A DNA stretch of 64,000 nucleotides from an uncultured Clostridia bacterium (GTDB taxonomy: Bacteria > Bacillota > Clostridia > Oscillospirales > Ruminococcaceae): NCBI GenBank assembly GCA_944388075.1, contig CALXHI010000028.1, positions 1 to 64,000 of the forward strand. The letters run 5' to 3'. Positions 9,431 through 16,460 of the stretch are shown here, piece after piece (the stretch's first letter is position 1; every line of letters begins with the position of its first letter). Position numbers and translations under genes: made by a program. Under the pieces are notes generated by a model. It was not told where the DNA came from. It did not search any database and saw only the letters and a list, made by a program, of their open reading frames with translations.

Positions 9431-9477
9431 AGTACAACTTCAAAAAAATGTCCTTGTACAGAGTACAGTTGTACTCT
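9431..9477. promoter_or_regulatory. Cluster of TACA/TGTA inverted repeats, CopY/BlaI-like operator
   Basis: A perfect 18-nt palindrome, AGAGTACA-GT-TGTACTCT, sits at 9460-9477. Its core TACAGTTGTA matches the TACA-N2-TGTA element bound by CopY-type, and in similar form BlaI-type, repressors. Overlapping it, TGTAC-AGA-GTACA (9455-9467) forms another dyad, and AGTACAACT (9431-9439) is the inverse of AGTTGTACT (9467-9475). Four GTAC half sites therefore lie in 47 nt. The regulator is not in the window. Confidence 0.6.
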
Positions 9478-9640
9478 CCTGCAAGAATTTAGAAAATTCG
9501 ACCTTTTTCACAAAAAAACATTTTCAAAATGCAGTTCCATTGGAATATTCAACACATCTCTCGCATACAATGACCATGCGGCAGGAAAATTCTGCCCTGC
9601 CGTTTTAAAAACACCCGAACAAAAGGAACTGGAGGTTCAA

Positions 9641-10588
9641 ATGGAATCATTGCATTGTTACTTACCTGAAGGCAGTCTGCTCGATTCTCCGCAGAATGCC
9701 GCCTGTCTGCGTACCGAAGCAGGCTTGCGTGAAGCGATGCTCTCCGGCAGACGACTCGAAGCCCGTGTGCGCGTCTGCGACGGCAGCCACAATCTGCATG
9801 TCGAGCTGCCCTGCATGCGAGGGCTTATCCCCCGTACCGAAGGCGCACTCGGCATCAGCGAGGGTACAACCCGAGATATCGCCTTGATTTCCCGTGTCAA
9901 CAAACCGGTCTGCTTTTCGGTGCTGCGCATCGAGCAGGACGATGCCGGCAATCCTGTCGCCGTACTCTCCCGCCGCTTGCAGCAGGAGCAGTGTCAGGCG
10001 GATTATATCCGTCACCTGCGGCCGGGCGATGTGATACCGGCACGCGTGACGCATCTGGCACCATTCGGCTGCTTTGTTGATATCGGCTGCGGCGTACCGT
10101 CCTTGATTCCGATTGATGCGATTTCGGTTTCCCGTATCGCACACCCTTCAGACCGTTTCCGTGTCGGGCAGGAGATTTCGGTTGTCGTCAAGGGCTTCGA
10201 GAACGGCAGAGTGCTGTTGACGCACAAAGAGCTGCTCGGCACATGGGAAGAAAATGCCGCCTGTTTTTCGGCCGGAGAAACGGTTGCCGGCATTGTGCGC
10301 TCTGTGGAGAACTACGGCATTTTCGTCGAGTTGGCACCGAATCTGGCAGGGCTTGCCGATCTGCGGCCGGACATTCGTCCGGGACAGCATGCGAGTGTCT
10401 ATATCAAGAGCATCGTCCCCGATCGTATGAAAATCAAGCTAGCGATTGTCGATGTATTCGATGATAGCTGTCCGCCGCCGCCCATGCGCTATTTCTTCGA
10501 GGGCAGACATATGGACGAATGGGTTTACACACCGGCATCCGCCAAACGACAGATCGTCACATCATTTCTGCCGGATACCGCATGTTGA
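9641..10588 (+). CDS. S1 RNA-binding domain protein (RpsA-like)
   Basis: A 315-residue protein built from three S1-type OB folds: a divergent one at about residues 38-110, a clear one at about 126-196 (GDVIPARVTHLAPFGCFVDI), and a third at about 211-270 (GIVRSVENYGIFVEL). About 45 further residues form the C-terminus. Length and domain order resemble the short RpsA-like proteins of Clostridia, which may act as ribosomal protein S1 equivalents. An mRNA-binding role is inferred from the domains. The start is supported by AACTGGAGG. The gene ends at a bidirectional terminator shared with the convergent GH44 gene. Confidence 0.85.
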   Translation: MESLHCYLPEGSLLDSPQNAACLRTEAGLREAMLSGRRLEARVRVCDGSHNLHVELPCMRGLIPRTEGALGISEGTTRDIALISRVNKPVCFSVLRIEQDDAGNPVAVLSRRLQQEQCQADYIRHLRPGDVIPARVTHLAPFGCFVDIGCGVPSLIPIDAISVSRIAHPSDRFRVGQEISVVVKGFENGRVLLTHKELLGTWEENAACFSAGETVAGIVRSVENYGIFVELAPNLAGLADLRPDIRPGQHASVYIKSIVPDRMKIKLAIVDVFDDSCPPPPMRYFFEGRHMDEWVYTPASAKRQIVTSFLPDTAC

Positions 10589-10598
10589 CCTGCAACAC

Positions 10599-10637
10599 AA
10601 AAAACGCTTACGGTCTGTGTGACCGCAAGCGTTTTTT
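10599..10637. terminator. Bidirectional terminator between S1-domain gene and GH44 gene
   Basis: AAAAACGCTTACGGTC pairs with GACCGCAAGCGTTTTT (one mismatch) across a TGTGT loop. Runs of T or A on either side allow function in both directions between two convergent genes. Confidence 0.9.
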
Positions 10638-10643
10638 CATGGA

Positions 10644-12473
10644 TTATACTGTTTCTATGGGCAGCGTCCCGAGATTGGCAATATACCGCATTAGCGCAGA
10701 CACATCTGCGGACGTAATAATACCATCCAGATTGCAATCCGCATTCCGCATAGCTGCATCTGTCAGAGGTGTATCCAGTGACTCGGCAATATAGCGATTC
10801 GCCATAACCGCATCTCCAACGGTTACCACACCATCTTCATCCAAATCGCCATAAAGCGGTGCAGCATCGCCGTTCAGCTCAACCTGTACGACCGAAGCCG
10901 CCGGCAGATTGAGCGTCAGCACATTGTTTTCGAGCGATATCACGCAGCTGTCCATCGCAACAACCTCGCTTGCCGCCTCGGTAATGCCATACACCTTCAC
11001 GTTCTCATAGCTGATATTCGTGCCGGTCAGGGTAATTTCGGTGGTCCGGCTGTCGGTCATGCTCTTGTTCGACACCACGACCTGTACGGTGGCATCATTG
11101 CTACCGACATCGGTTGCCGCATAGGCATAGCCTGCCTCGATATTGGAAACCGTACACGGAATGCTCGTATCGCCAAATGCCGAACCGGCACCGTCATAGT
11201 TAGTATAGAGATTGATGGCAGCCTTCTGGAATGGGCAGTCCTCATACGGCCAAAGTGTTGCCAGATAGACCTCCTGCACGCCGAATACACCCAAAGCATC
11301 TGCCTGTGCAACCGCACCGCTAATGGTGTTGCCACCACCGAACGAATACTCCGACAGGCTGATTTTCGTACCAGGATAGTACCGGTCAATGGAATCCTGA
11401 ATCTTCGGCAGATAGGGCAGATAGGATTTGCCCCACTGACCAACCCAGCTGTTCTCCGCATAGGACGAATCCCAGAATGTCCGCACCGCCTGCATACGGG
11501 TTTCCTGACAGGCAGTATGGCTTGCATCATCGCAGTTTACAATTCGACAGTCGCCCTGTGCTTCCGAGTAGTTGTGAATATCGAGCACATCGAGCAGGCG
11601 CACGCCCTGTGTCTCCGAGGCTTTGCGCATCTGATCAAGGTAGTAGGAGATGAACCAGTCATAACCATTGCCGACCGTGCCCCAATCCGTTGCAGATTGC
11701 AAGTTGACATACGCCTGATGACCATAGAGGGCAGGCCCATAAATCTCCGCAGCCGGATCAACCGCCTTGACCGCCGATGCCAGCTCTACGGACTTGTCTA
11801 CCAGTTCCTGACAGGTTACCGGTGTGGCATGAATGCGTGCATGCGTGCTGCTCCAGAGCGCCGGCTCATTGTCGAGCAGATAACCCTTGATACCGGTTGC
11901 CGTGGTCGCATCGCCGAGATGGCGCACGAGGTAGTTGACATATTCATCCATATACACGGTACCGTCGGTCAAATCCGGTGTATCGGCAAAGACTGCATTC
12001 TTCTTTGCCACAACCGCATTCCAACGGGTCGAGGGTGCAGCTTCCTCCTCCGTCACCTTGCCGTTAATATCGGCAGCGACATAGCCGCACATCTGGAGCG
12101 TTGCGACGGTGTAGAGATTGCCTCGTTCCGCCGCCATGGCAGAGAGCTGCCTTGCACAGTCTGCCGGATCCGTCGAAGAGGAAAGGTAGGTATCGGAGCT
12201 GTGATACCAGTCCGAGCCGGCATTGGACGCATTGGTTTCCCAGTTATAGGCAGTATAGCGGTTGCCGCCCTGCCGAATCGATCCAACCGTCACATCACCG
12301 GTTGCGGCATAGTCATTGATACCATAGATATATGGGCTGATAGCATGGCGTTCCGCAGACAGATCGACCTGTACGGACAGCGTGTTGGCAGCATCTGCCG
12401 TCACCGCACCGGATACCGAGCAAAGCCCGACCAGTGCCGACAGATAGCAGGCACAAAACTTTAAGTGCTTCAT
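10644..12473 (-). CDS. Secreted GH44 family glycoside hydrolase with type I dockerin
   Basis: A cellulosomal enzyme of 609 residues. It has a signal peptide (about 1-29, cleavage after the TADA region), a GH44 (beta/alpha)8 domain with its beta-sandwich (about 32-540), and a C-terminal dockerin (about 545-609). The expected acid/base Glu is in LLDNEPALW (Glu203) and the nucleophile in ISLSEYSFGG (Glu375). The dockerin has two Ca-binding loops, GDLDEDGVVTVGDA and ADCNLDGIITSADV. GH44 enzymes are mainly endoglucanases or xyloglucanases; the substrate here is not proven. ATG 12473 is preferred to TTG 12479 because of its distance to AAGGGGG. No scaffoldin or cohesin gene is in the window. Confidence 0.93.
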   Translation of the reverse strand: MKHLKFCACYLSALVGLCSVSGAVTADAANTLSVQVDLSAERHAISPYIYGINDYAATGDVTVGSIRQGGNRYTAYNWETNASNAGSDWYHSSDTYLSSSTDPADCARQLSAMAAERGNLYTVATLQMCGYVAADINGKVTEEEAAPSTRWNAVVAKKNAVFADTPDLTDGTVYMDEYVNYLVRHLGDATTATGIKGYLLDNEPALWSSTHARIHATPVTCQELVDKSVELASAVKAVDPAAEIYGPALYGHQAYVNLQSATDWGTVGNGYDWFISYYLDQMRKASETQGVRLLDVLDIHNYSEAQGDCRIVNCDDASHTACQETRMQAVRTFWDSSYAENSWVGQWGKSYLPYLPKIQDSIDRYYPGTKISLSEYSFGGGNTISGAVAQADALGVFGVQEVYLATLWPYEDCPFQKAAINLYTNYDGAGSAFGDTSIPCTVSNIEAGYAYAATDVGSNDATVQVVVSNKSMTDSRTTEITLTGTNISYENVKVYGITEAASEVVAMDSCVISLENNVLTLNLPAASVVQVELNGDAAPLYGDLDEDGVVTVGDAVMANRYIAESLDTPLTDAAMRNADCNLDGIITSADVSALMRYIANLGTLPIETV

Positions 12474-12545
12474 GAACAAAATCCCCCTTGAACCGGATAT
12501 TCAGGCATGCGGTACAATCCTAAATTATCCTTTAAATTACAATAT

Positions 12546-12574
12546 AGTATACATGATTCTGCAAAATTTGTCAA
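12546..12574 (-). promoter_or_regulatory. Promoter of the GH44-dockerin gene
   Basis: TTGACA (12569-12574), 17-nt spacer, TATACT (12546-12551), minus strand. It is close to consensus, so the gene may be expressed at basal level without an activator. Confidence 0.85.
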
Positions 12575-12595
12575 GGCTTTCCGACAATTTGATAT

Positions 12596-12623
12596 AAAAA
12601 ACTCCGTGACCGAAATCACGGAG
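12596..12623 (-). terminator. Terminator after tRNA-Arg
   Basis: On the minus strand, CTCCGTGA and TCACGGAG pair around a 6-nt loop and are followed by TTTTTTATA. It lies 8 nt past the tRNA 3' end. Confidence 0.88.
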
Positions 12624-12630
12624 CCTTGTA

Positions 12631-12704
12631 TGCGCCGGAAGGGATTCGAACCCCCGACCTACTGGTTCGTAGCCAGTTACTCTATCCAGCTGAGCTACCG
12701 GCGC
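12631..12704 (-). tRNA. tRNA-Arg (anticodon ACG)
   Basis: The 74-nt minus-strand sequence folds as a complete cloverleaf: acceptor GCGCCGG/CCGGCGC, D arm GCTC...GAGT, anticodon stem ACTGG/CCAGT with loop CTACGAA (anticodon ACG, read as ICG), and T arm GGGGG-TTCGAAT-CCCTT (one G-T pair). Discriminator base A; the CCA end is not encoded. It has its own consensus promoter and terminator. Confidence 0.97.
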
Positions 12705-12727
12705 ATCATTCGTCTGGCGACTATGAT

Positions 12728-12756
12728 ATTATAGCACAACGCAGACAATTTGTCAA
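12728..12756 (-). promoter_or_regulatory. Promoter of tRNA-Arg
   Basis: Perfect consensus on the minus strand: TTGACA (12751-12756), 17 nt, TATAAT (12728-12733), about 24 nt upstream of the tRNA 5' end. Confidence 0.92.
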
Positions 12757-12835
12757 GGGCTTTTTTTGAAAAAATTCCAAAATCCAAATCTTGCTTAGAA
12801 CTGCACAAAATTCGCACGGAAAATAACACAGATTC

Positions 12836-13456
12836 CTAGGAATATGTACATACCACAACTGCCGTTATCGGCGATAAGGGCTGTTTCCACAGACCGTGGA
12901 GGTTGCAGCAGCAATACAGATCACCGTCCCCTCTCGGGAAAAATCGGGCTGCCACCTCGCCCTCCGGATAGAGCTTTTTCAGCTCGATTCTGTCCGAAGT
13001 CACATACGCCAAAAACGAGATGGCATGCGCCTTTTCCATCGGATGCGAAACCGTCACATACAGCTCGTCCTCGATTTCCTCCACCTGCATGATATGGTCT
13101 GTGTCGGCAGGTTCCGGCTCCGCTGCCGGCAGCGTCAAGCCGCAGCAGCTGGTTACAGCTTCCCCCATCGCAAATAGCACATTGCCGCAAATCGGGCAGA
13201 TATAAAACTGCAAACGGTTCAGATTGCCGGCTGCATTGCGATTGGTAATCGGCACGCCCGACATCAGCGCAATCACCGATACCCCCAATGCAGCGGCAAG
13301 CGGCTCGAGCAATGAGATATCCGGAAAGCCCTTTCCGGTTTCCCAACGGGATACCGCTTTGCTGCTGACATGAAGTCGCTCAGCAAGCTGCGCCTGCGTC
13401 ATACCGCTGCGCACTCGCAGTGTCTTGATGGTTGCAGCTGTCACATAGCAATCCAT
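12836..13456 (-). CDS. HTH (Xre/Cro-type) fused to desulfoferrodoxin domain
   Basis: A 206-residue fusion. Residues 8-64 are a helix-turn-helix of the Xre family (MTQAQLAERLHVSSKAVSRWE). Residues 83-190 are a complete desulfoferrodoxin: desulforedoxin Cys87, Cys90, Cys104, Cys105, and SOR ligands His121, His138, His144, Cys184, His187. The Glu-Lys pair that precedes the first His in active enzymes is Thr-Asp here, so the iron site probably senses rather than turns over superoxide. The start is set by AAAGGAGG. The gene is divergent from trxA and shares its 268-nt control region. A redox-sensing regulator is inferred; fusions of this kind occur in some Firmicutes, but I know of no characterised member. 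Confidence 0.88.
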   Translation of the reverse strand: MDCYVTAATIKTLRVRSGMTQAQLAERLHVSSKAVSRWETGKGFPDISLLEPLAAALGVSVIALMSGVPITNRNAAGNLNRLQFYICPICGNVLFAMGEAVTSCCGLTLPAAEPEPADTDHIMQVEEIEDELYVTVSHPMEKAHAISFLAYVTSDRIELKKLYPEGEVAARFFPRGDGDLYCCCNLHGLWKQPLSPITAVVVCTYS

Positions 13457-13477
13457 TGAATCACCTCCTTTGCCAAC

Positions 13478-13506
13478 AGTGTACCACGAAATCGCTTGCC
13501 CGGCAA
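13478..13506 (-). promoter_or_regulatory. Promoter of the HTH-desulfoferrodoxin gene
   Basis: TTGCCG (13501-13506), 17 nt, TACACT (13478-13483) on the minus strand, with TGG before the -10. Confidence 0.65.
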
Positions 13507-13631
13507 CCTATGATTCATAGAGTAGGCAGCAATTGTGATTTTCAAAAAGTTTATCTTTCATCTGCTGAAATATTGACTTTCGCATCCTTTTCCGTTATGC
13601 TGTAATTAATCCGAGGGCTGCATCCAATTTC

Positions 13632-13672
13632 GTGATATTATCACAGAAAGTCCGTAAATTCTGTGGTATACT
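13632..13672 (+). promoter_or_regulatory. trxA-cdr promoter with a centred activator-type palindrome
   Basis: The -10 is TATACT (13667-13672) with an extended TGTGG, but no acceptable -35 lies at the right distance. In its place is a perfect palindrome, GTGATA-T-TATCAC (13632-13644), centred near -41 from the predicted start. That is where class II Crp/Fnr-type activators bind. A second inverted repeat, CACAGAA/TTCTGTG (13642-13665), overlaps it. A Crp/Fnr gene lies about 2 kb downstream. Confidence 0.6.
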
Positions 13673-13724
13673 GTAATCAGCCGAAGGGCAAACCAAATCT
13701 ATCAACGCTAAGGAGGTCATCCCT

Positions 13725-14030
13725 ATGTCTGTTCTGCATATCACAAAAGAGAATTTCAACGCTGAGGTTATTGCCTCAAAATCTCCGGTGCTGCTCGATT
13801 TCTGGGCACCTTGGTGTGGTCCGTGCATGATGGTCGGCCCTGTCCTCGACGAGATTGCCACCGAACGCAGCGATATCAAAATCTGCAAGGTCAATGTCGA
13901 TGAGCAGCCCGAGCTTGCCGCACAGTTCGGTGTTTCCAGCATTCCGATGCTCGTTGTCATGAAGGATGGCAAACCCGTTCGCAGTGCAGTCGGTGCTCGT
14001 CCGAAGGAGCAGATCCTCGCTTTGCTGTAA
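13725..14030 (+). CDS. trxA: Thioredoxin
   Basis: A 101-residue thioredoxin with the active site WCGPC at about residues 28-32, the buried Asp in LLDFWAPW and the cis-Pro in SSIPML. It is slightly shorter than E. coli Trx at the C-terminus. It is translated from AAGGAGG and is followed after 21 nt by a CoA-disulfide reductase-type gene, so the pair forms a small thiol-redox operon. No thioredoxin reductase gene is adjacent. Confidence 0.95.
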   Translation: MSVLHITKENFNAEVIASKSPVLLDFWAPWCGPCMMVGPVLDEIATERSDIKICKVNVDEQPELAAQFGVSSIPMLVVMKDGKPVRSAVGARPKEQILALL

Positions 14031-14051
14031 CTGCTGTCAGGAGGTGGTCAC

Positions 14052-15743
14052 ATGAAAGTTGTCATCATCGGTGGCGTTGCAGGCGGTGCGACCGCTGCTG
14101 CCAGAATCCGCAGACTCGATGAATCCGCAGAAATTGTCATATTCGAGAAATCCGGGTTCATCTCCTATGCCAACTGCGGTCTGCCCTATTATATCGGCGG
14201 TACGATTCCGCAAGCGTCTAGCCTGACCTTGCAAACACCGCAGAGCTTTGCCGCACGCTTTCATGTGGCTGTTCATATCAACCATGAAGTGACTGCCATT
14301 CACCCTGCCGAGCAATGTGTGACCGTCAAGAATCTGCAGACCGGCAAGGAACGTGCGGAATCCTATGACAAGCTCCTGATCGCAACCGGTGCAAAACCCT
14401 TGCGACCGGCATTGCCGGGCATCAATTCGGAACGCCTTTTCTCCCTGCGTACAGTTGAGGACACGCTCCGCATTCGGCAATATGTCGAGAACACCAAACC
14501 CTGTTCTGCGGTCATTGTCGGCGGCGGCTTTATCGGTGTGGAGATGGCAGAGAACCTGCGGGAGTTGGGTCTGGATGTCACGGTTTTGCAGTCGGGCGAT
14601 CAGCTCATGCCGATTTTCGATCGGGATATGGCAGCATGGCTGCATACGGAAATGCGCCAAAACGGCGTCAATCTCGTGCTGAATGCAAGAGTCAACAGCT
14701 TCTTGACCGATGACCATTCCATTCACACCCGGCTTCCTGATGGCAGAACGTTCTCTTCGGATTTCGTGATACTTGCCATCGGCGTACATCCTGATACCCA
14801 TCTTGCAAAAGCTGCCGGGTTGGCACTGGGCTTGAAGGAGAGCATTCTCGTCAATGAACGCATGGAAGCCTCCGTACCGAATATCTATGCTGTTGGCGAT
14901 GCGGTACAGGTCAACCATACAGTCACAAATGCTGCAGCGCTGATTGCACTGGCAGGACCTGCCAACAAGCAAGGACGCATCGCTGCCGACAACATCTGTG
15001 GTCGAAACAGCCGGTATTGGGGCAGTCAGGGCAGCTCGATTCTCAAGGTGTTCCGCCTGACCGCCGCCGCTACCGGTATCAATCAGAAAACCGCACAGGC
15101 ACTCGGCATGAAAACCGAAAAGGTGATCCTCTCGCCGATGAGCCATGCGGGCTACTATCCCGGCGGCAAGGTCATGACGATGCAGGTACTGTTCGAGCCG
15201 GAAACCGACCGCCTGCTTGGGGCACAAATCATCGGCTATGACGGTGTGGACAAGCGCATTGATGTACTGGCAACCGCCATCCATGCCGGCATGCAGGCAT
15301 CGAAATTGGCAGAGCTGGATTTGGCATATGCGCCGCCCTACGCTTCCGCTAAGGATCCGGTCAACATTGCCGGATTCATGATCGAGAATCTCGAAACCGG
15401 ATTGATCCGCCAATGGTATGCCGAGGACGCCGATACCCTGCCCCGAGACGGCAGTGCCGAACTCATCGATACCCGAACACCCGGTGAATATGCCGCCGGC
15501 CATCTCGAGGGCTTTGTCAACATTCCGGTGGACAACCTGCGAGAGTGCATCGGGGAAATTGCAACCGACAAGCCGGTATATCTGGTCTGCCAGAGCGGAG
15601 TGCGCAGCTATATTGCCGCACGCATTTTGGAAGGATATGGTATCACCGCCTCCCATCTTGCCGGCGGCTATCGCCACTATTCCGCCCTCTGCACCGATCG
15701 AGCTTTGACCAAATCGACAACCGCATGCGGCATGGATGCCTAA
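14052..15743 (+). CDS. CoA-disulfide reductase-like flavoprotein with C-terminal rhodanese domain
   Basis: A 563-residue FAD/NAD(P)H pyridine nucleotide-disulfide oxidoreductase of the single-cysteine group. The FAD-binding GGVAGG motif is at the N-terminus, the redox Cys42 is in SYANCGLPYY, the NAD-binding GGGFIGVEMAE is near residue 160, and the FAD motif NIYAVGDA near 280. Residues 460-555 form a rhodanese domain with its active Cys513 in CQSGVRS. This arrangement matches CoADR-RHD proteins, which reduce CoA disulfide, persulfides or polysulfide. The rhodanese Cys favours persulfide chemistry. The exact substrate is not determined. It is cotranscribed with trxA. Confidence 0.9.
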   Translation: MKVVIIGGVAGGATAAARIRRLDESAEIVIFEKSGFISYANCGLPYYIGGTIPQASSLTLQTPQSFAARFHVAVHINHEVTAIHPAEQCVTVKNLQTGKERAESYDKLLIATGAKPLRPALPGINSERLFSLRTVEDTLRIRQYVENTKPCSAVIVGGGFIGVEMAENLRELGLDVTVLQSGDQLMPIFDRDMAAWLHTEMRQNGVNLVLNARVNSFLTDDHSIHTRLPDGRTFSSDFVILAIGVHPDTHLAKAAGLALGLKESILVNERMEASVPNIYAVGDAVQVNHTVTNAAALIALAGPANKQGRIAADNICGRNSRYWGSQGSSILKVFRLTAAATGINQKTAQALGMKTEKVILSPMSHAGYYPGGKVMTMQVLFEPETDRLLGAQIIGYDGVDKRIDVLATAIHAGMQASKLAELDLAYAPPYASAKDPVNIAGFMIENLETGLIRQWYAEDADTLPRDGSAELIDTRTPGEYAAGHLEGFVNIPVDNLRECIGEIATDKPVYLVCQSGVRSYIAARILEGYGITASHLAGGYRHYSALCTDRALTKSTTACGMDA

Positions 15744-15751
15744 CACAGAAG

Positions 15752-15788
15752 AACCGACTGTACCCTTTTGCAGGTACAGTCGGTTTTG
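15752..15788. terminator. Bidirectional terminator between cdr and the Crp/Fnr gene
   Basis: AACCGACTGTACC (15752-15764) pairs perfectly with GGTACAGTCGGTT (15773-15785) and is followed by TTGTT on the plus strand. It lies between convergent genes. Confidence 0.88.
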
Positions 15789-16442
15789 TTATGCTTCGAG
15801 CAGCGTATCCAATTCGTCACAGACCGCAATCATACCTCTTGACAGCTTGACATAGCCCTCATTCTGAAAATATTTCAGCATACGTGTGACAACCTCTCTG
15901 GGGTTGCCGAGATGGCGGCCAATCATTTCATGTGTGATGCGGAGCTGATTGGTCCCCTCGATTTGTACCTCGTTGCACAGAAATTCTGCCAGCCGCACAT
16001 CAAAGCGTTTCCAGAGAATTTGATCGAGCAGCCACATGACCTCCGAAAAGCGGCTCGCCATAATCTCATTGGTATAGTTGGCAAGCGGTGCGGAAATCGA
16101 CATAATGCGCTTGTACAATTCTGCAGGAATCACCAAAACCTCCGAGTCCTTCTCCGCTTCTACCATAATCTCAAACTGAATGCTGTTCATTATGCAGGAT
16201 GCCGAAAACAGACAGATATCCCGTTCAAAGAGACGGTACAGCGTAATTTCCCTGCCGTCCTCCGAAAGGATATAGGCACGCAGCTGCCCGGCACAAACCA
16301 GTATCAGCCCCGTACAATCCGCATCACCCTGATGAAGTACCGTACCCTTTGGACAGGTACGGCGTACCGATGCGGCTTCGAGTGCGGTTTGCTGCTCTGC
16401 CGTCAGCGACTTCCATACAGACAGCGATTGCAAATCAATCAT
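15789..16442 (-). CDS. Crp/Fnr family transcriptional regulator
   Basis: A 217-residue regulator with an N-terminal cyclic-nucleotide-binding-type beta barrel (about 20-125) and a C-terminal winged helix (about 145-210, with ITHEMIGRHLGNPREVVTRML as recognition region). No Cys cluster typical of O2-sensing Fnr is seen at the N-terminus, although scattered Cys occur. It starts 18 nt after the last polysaccharide gene with AGGAGGTG, so it could be read from that operon as well as regulating nearby redox genes. A likely target is the palindrome upstream of trxA. Ligand unknown. Confidence 0.88.
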   Translation of the reverse strand: MIDLQSLSVWKSLTAEQQTALEAASVRRTCPKGTVLHQGDADCTGLILVCAGQLRAYILSEDGREITLYRLFERDICLFSASCIMNSIQFEIMVEAEKDSEVLVIPAELYKRIMSISAPLANYTNEIMASRFSEVMWLLDQILWKRFDVRLAEFLCNEVQIEGTNQLRITHEMIGRHLGNPREVVTRMLKYFQNEGYVKLSRGMIAVCDELDTLLEA

Positions 16443-16460
16443 GCTGCACCTCCTATGCTG

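Larger units (their letters stand above)
9182..9640. other. Divergent control region between hydC and the S1-domain gene
   Basis: This 459-nt AT-rich region holds the hyd promoter and a cluster of GTAC-containing inverted repeats at 9431-9477, described separately. No convincing -35/-10 pair was found for the plus-strand gene; the best -10-like hexamer is TACAAT at 9566-9571. There is no small gene with a ribosome-binding site. Confidence 0.6.
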
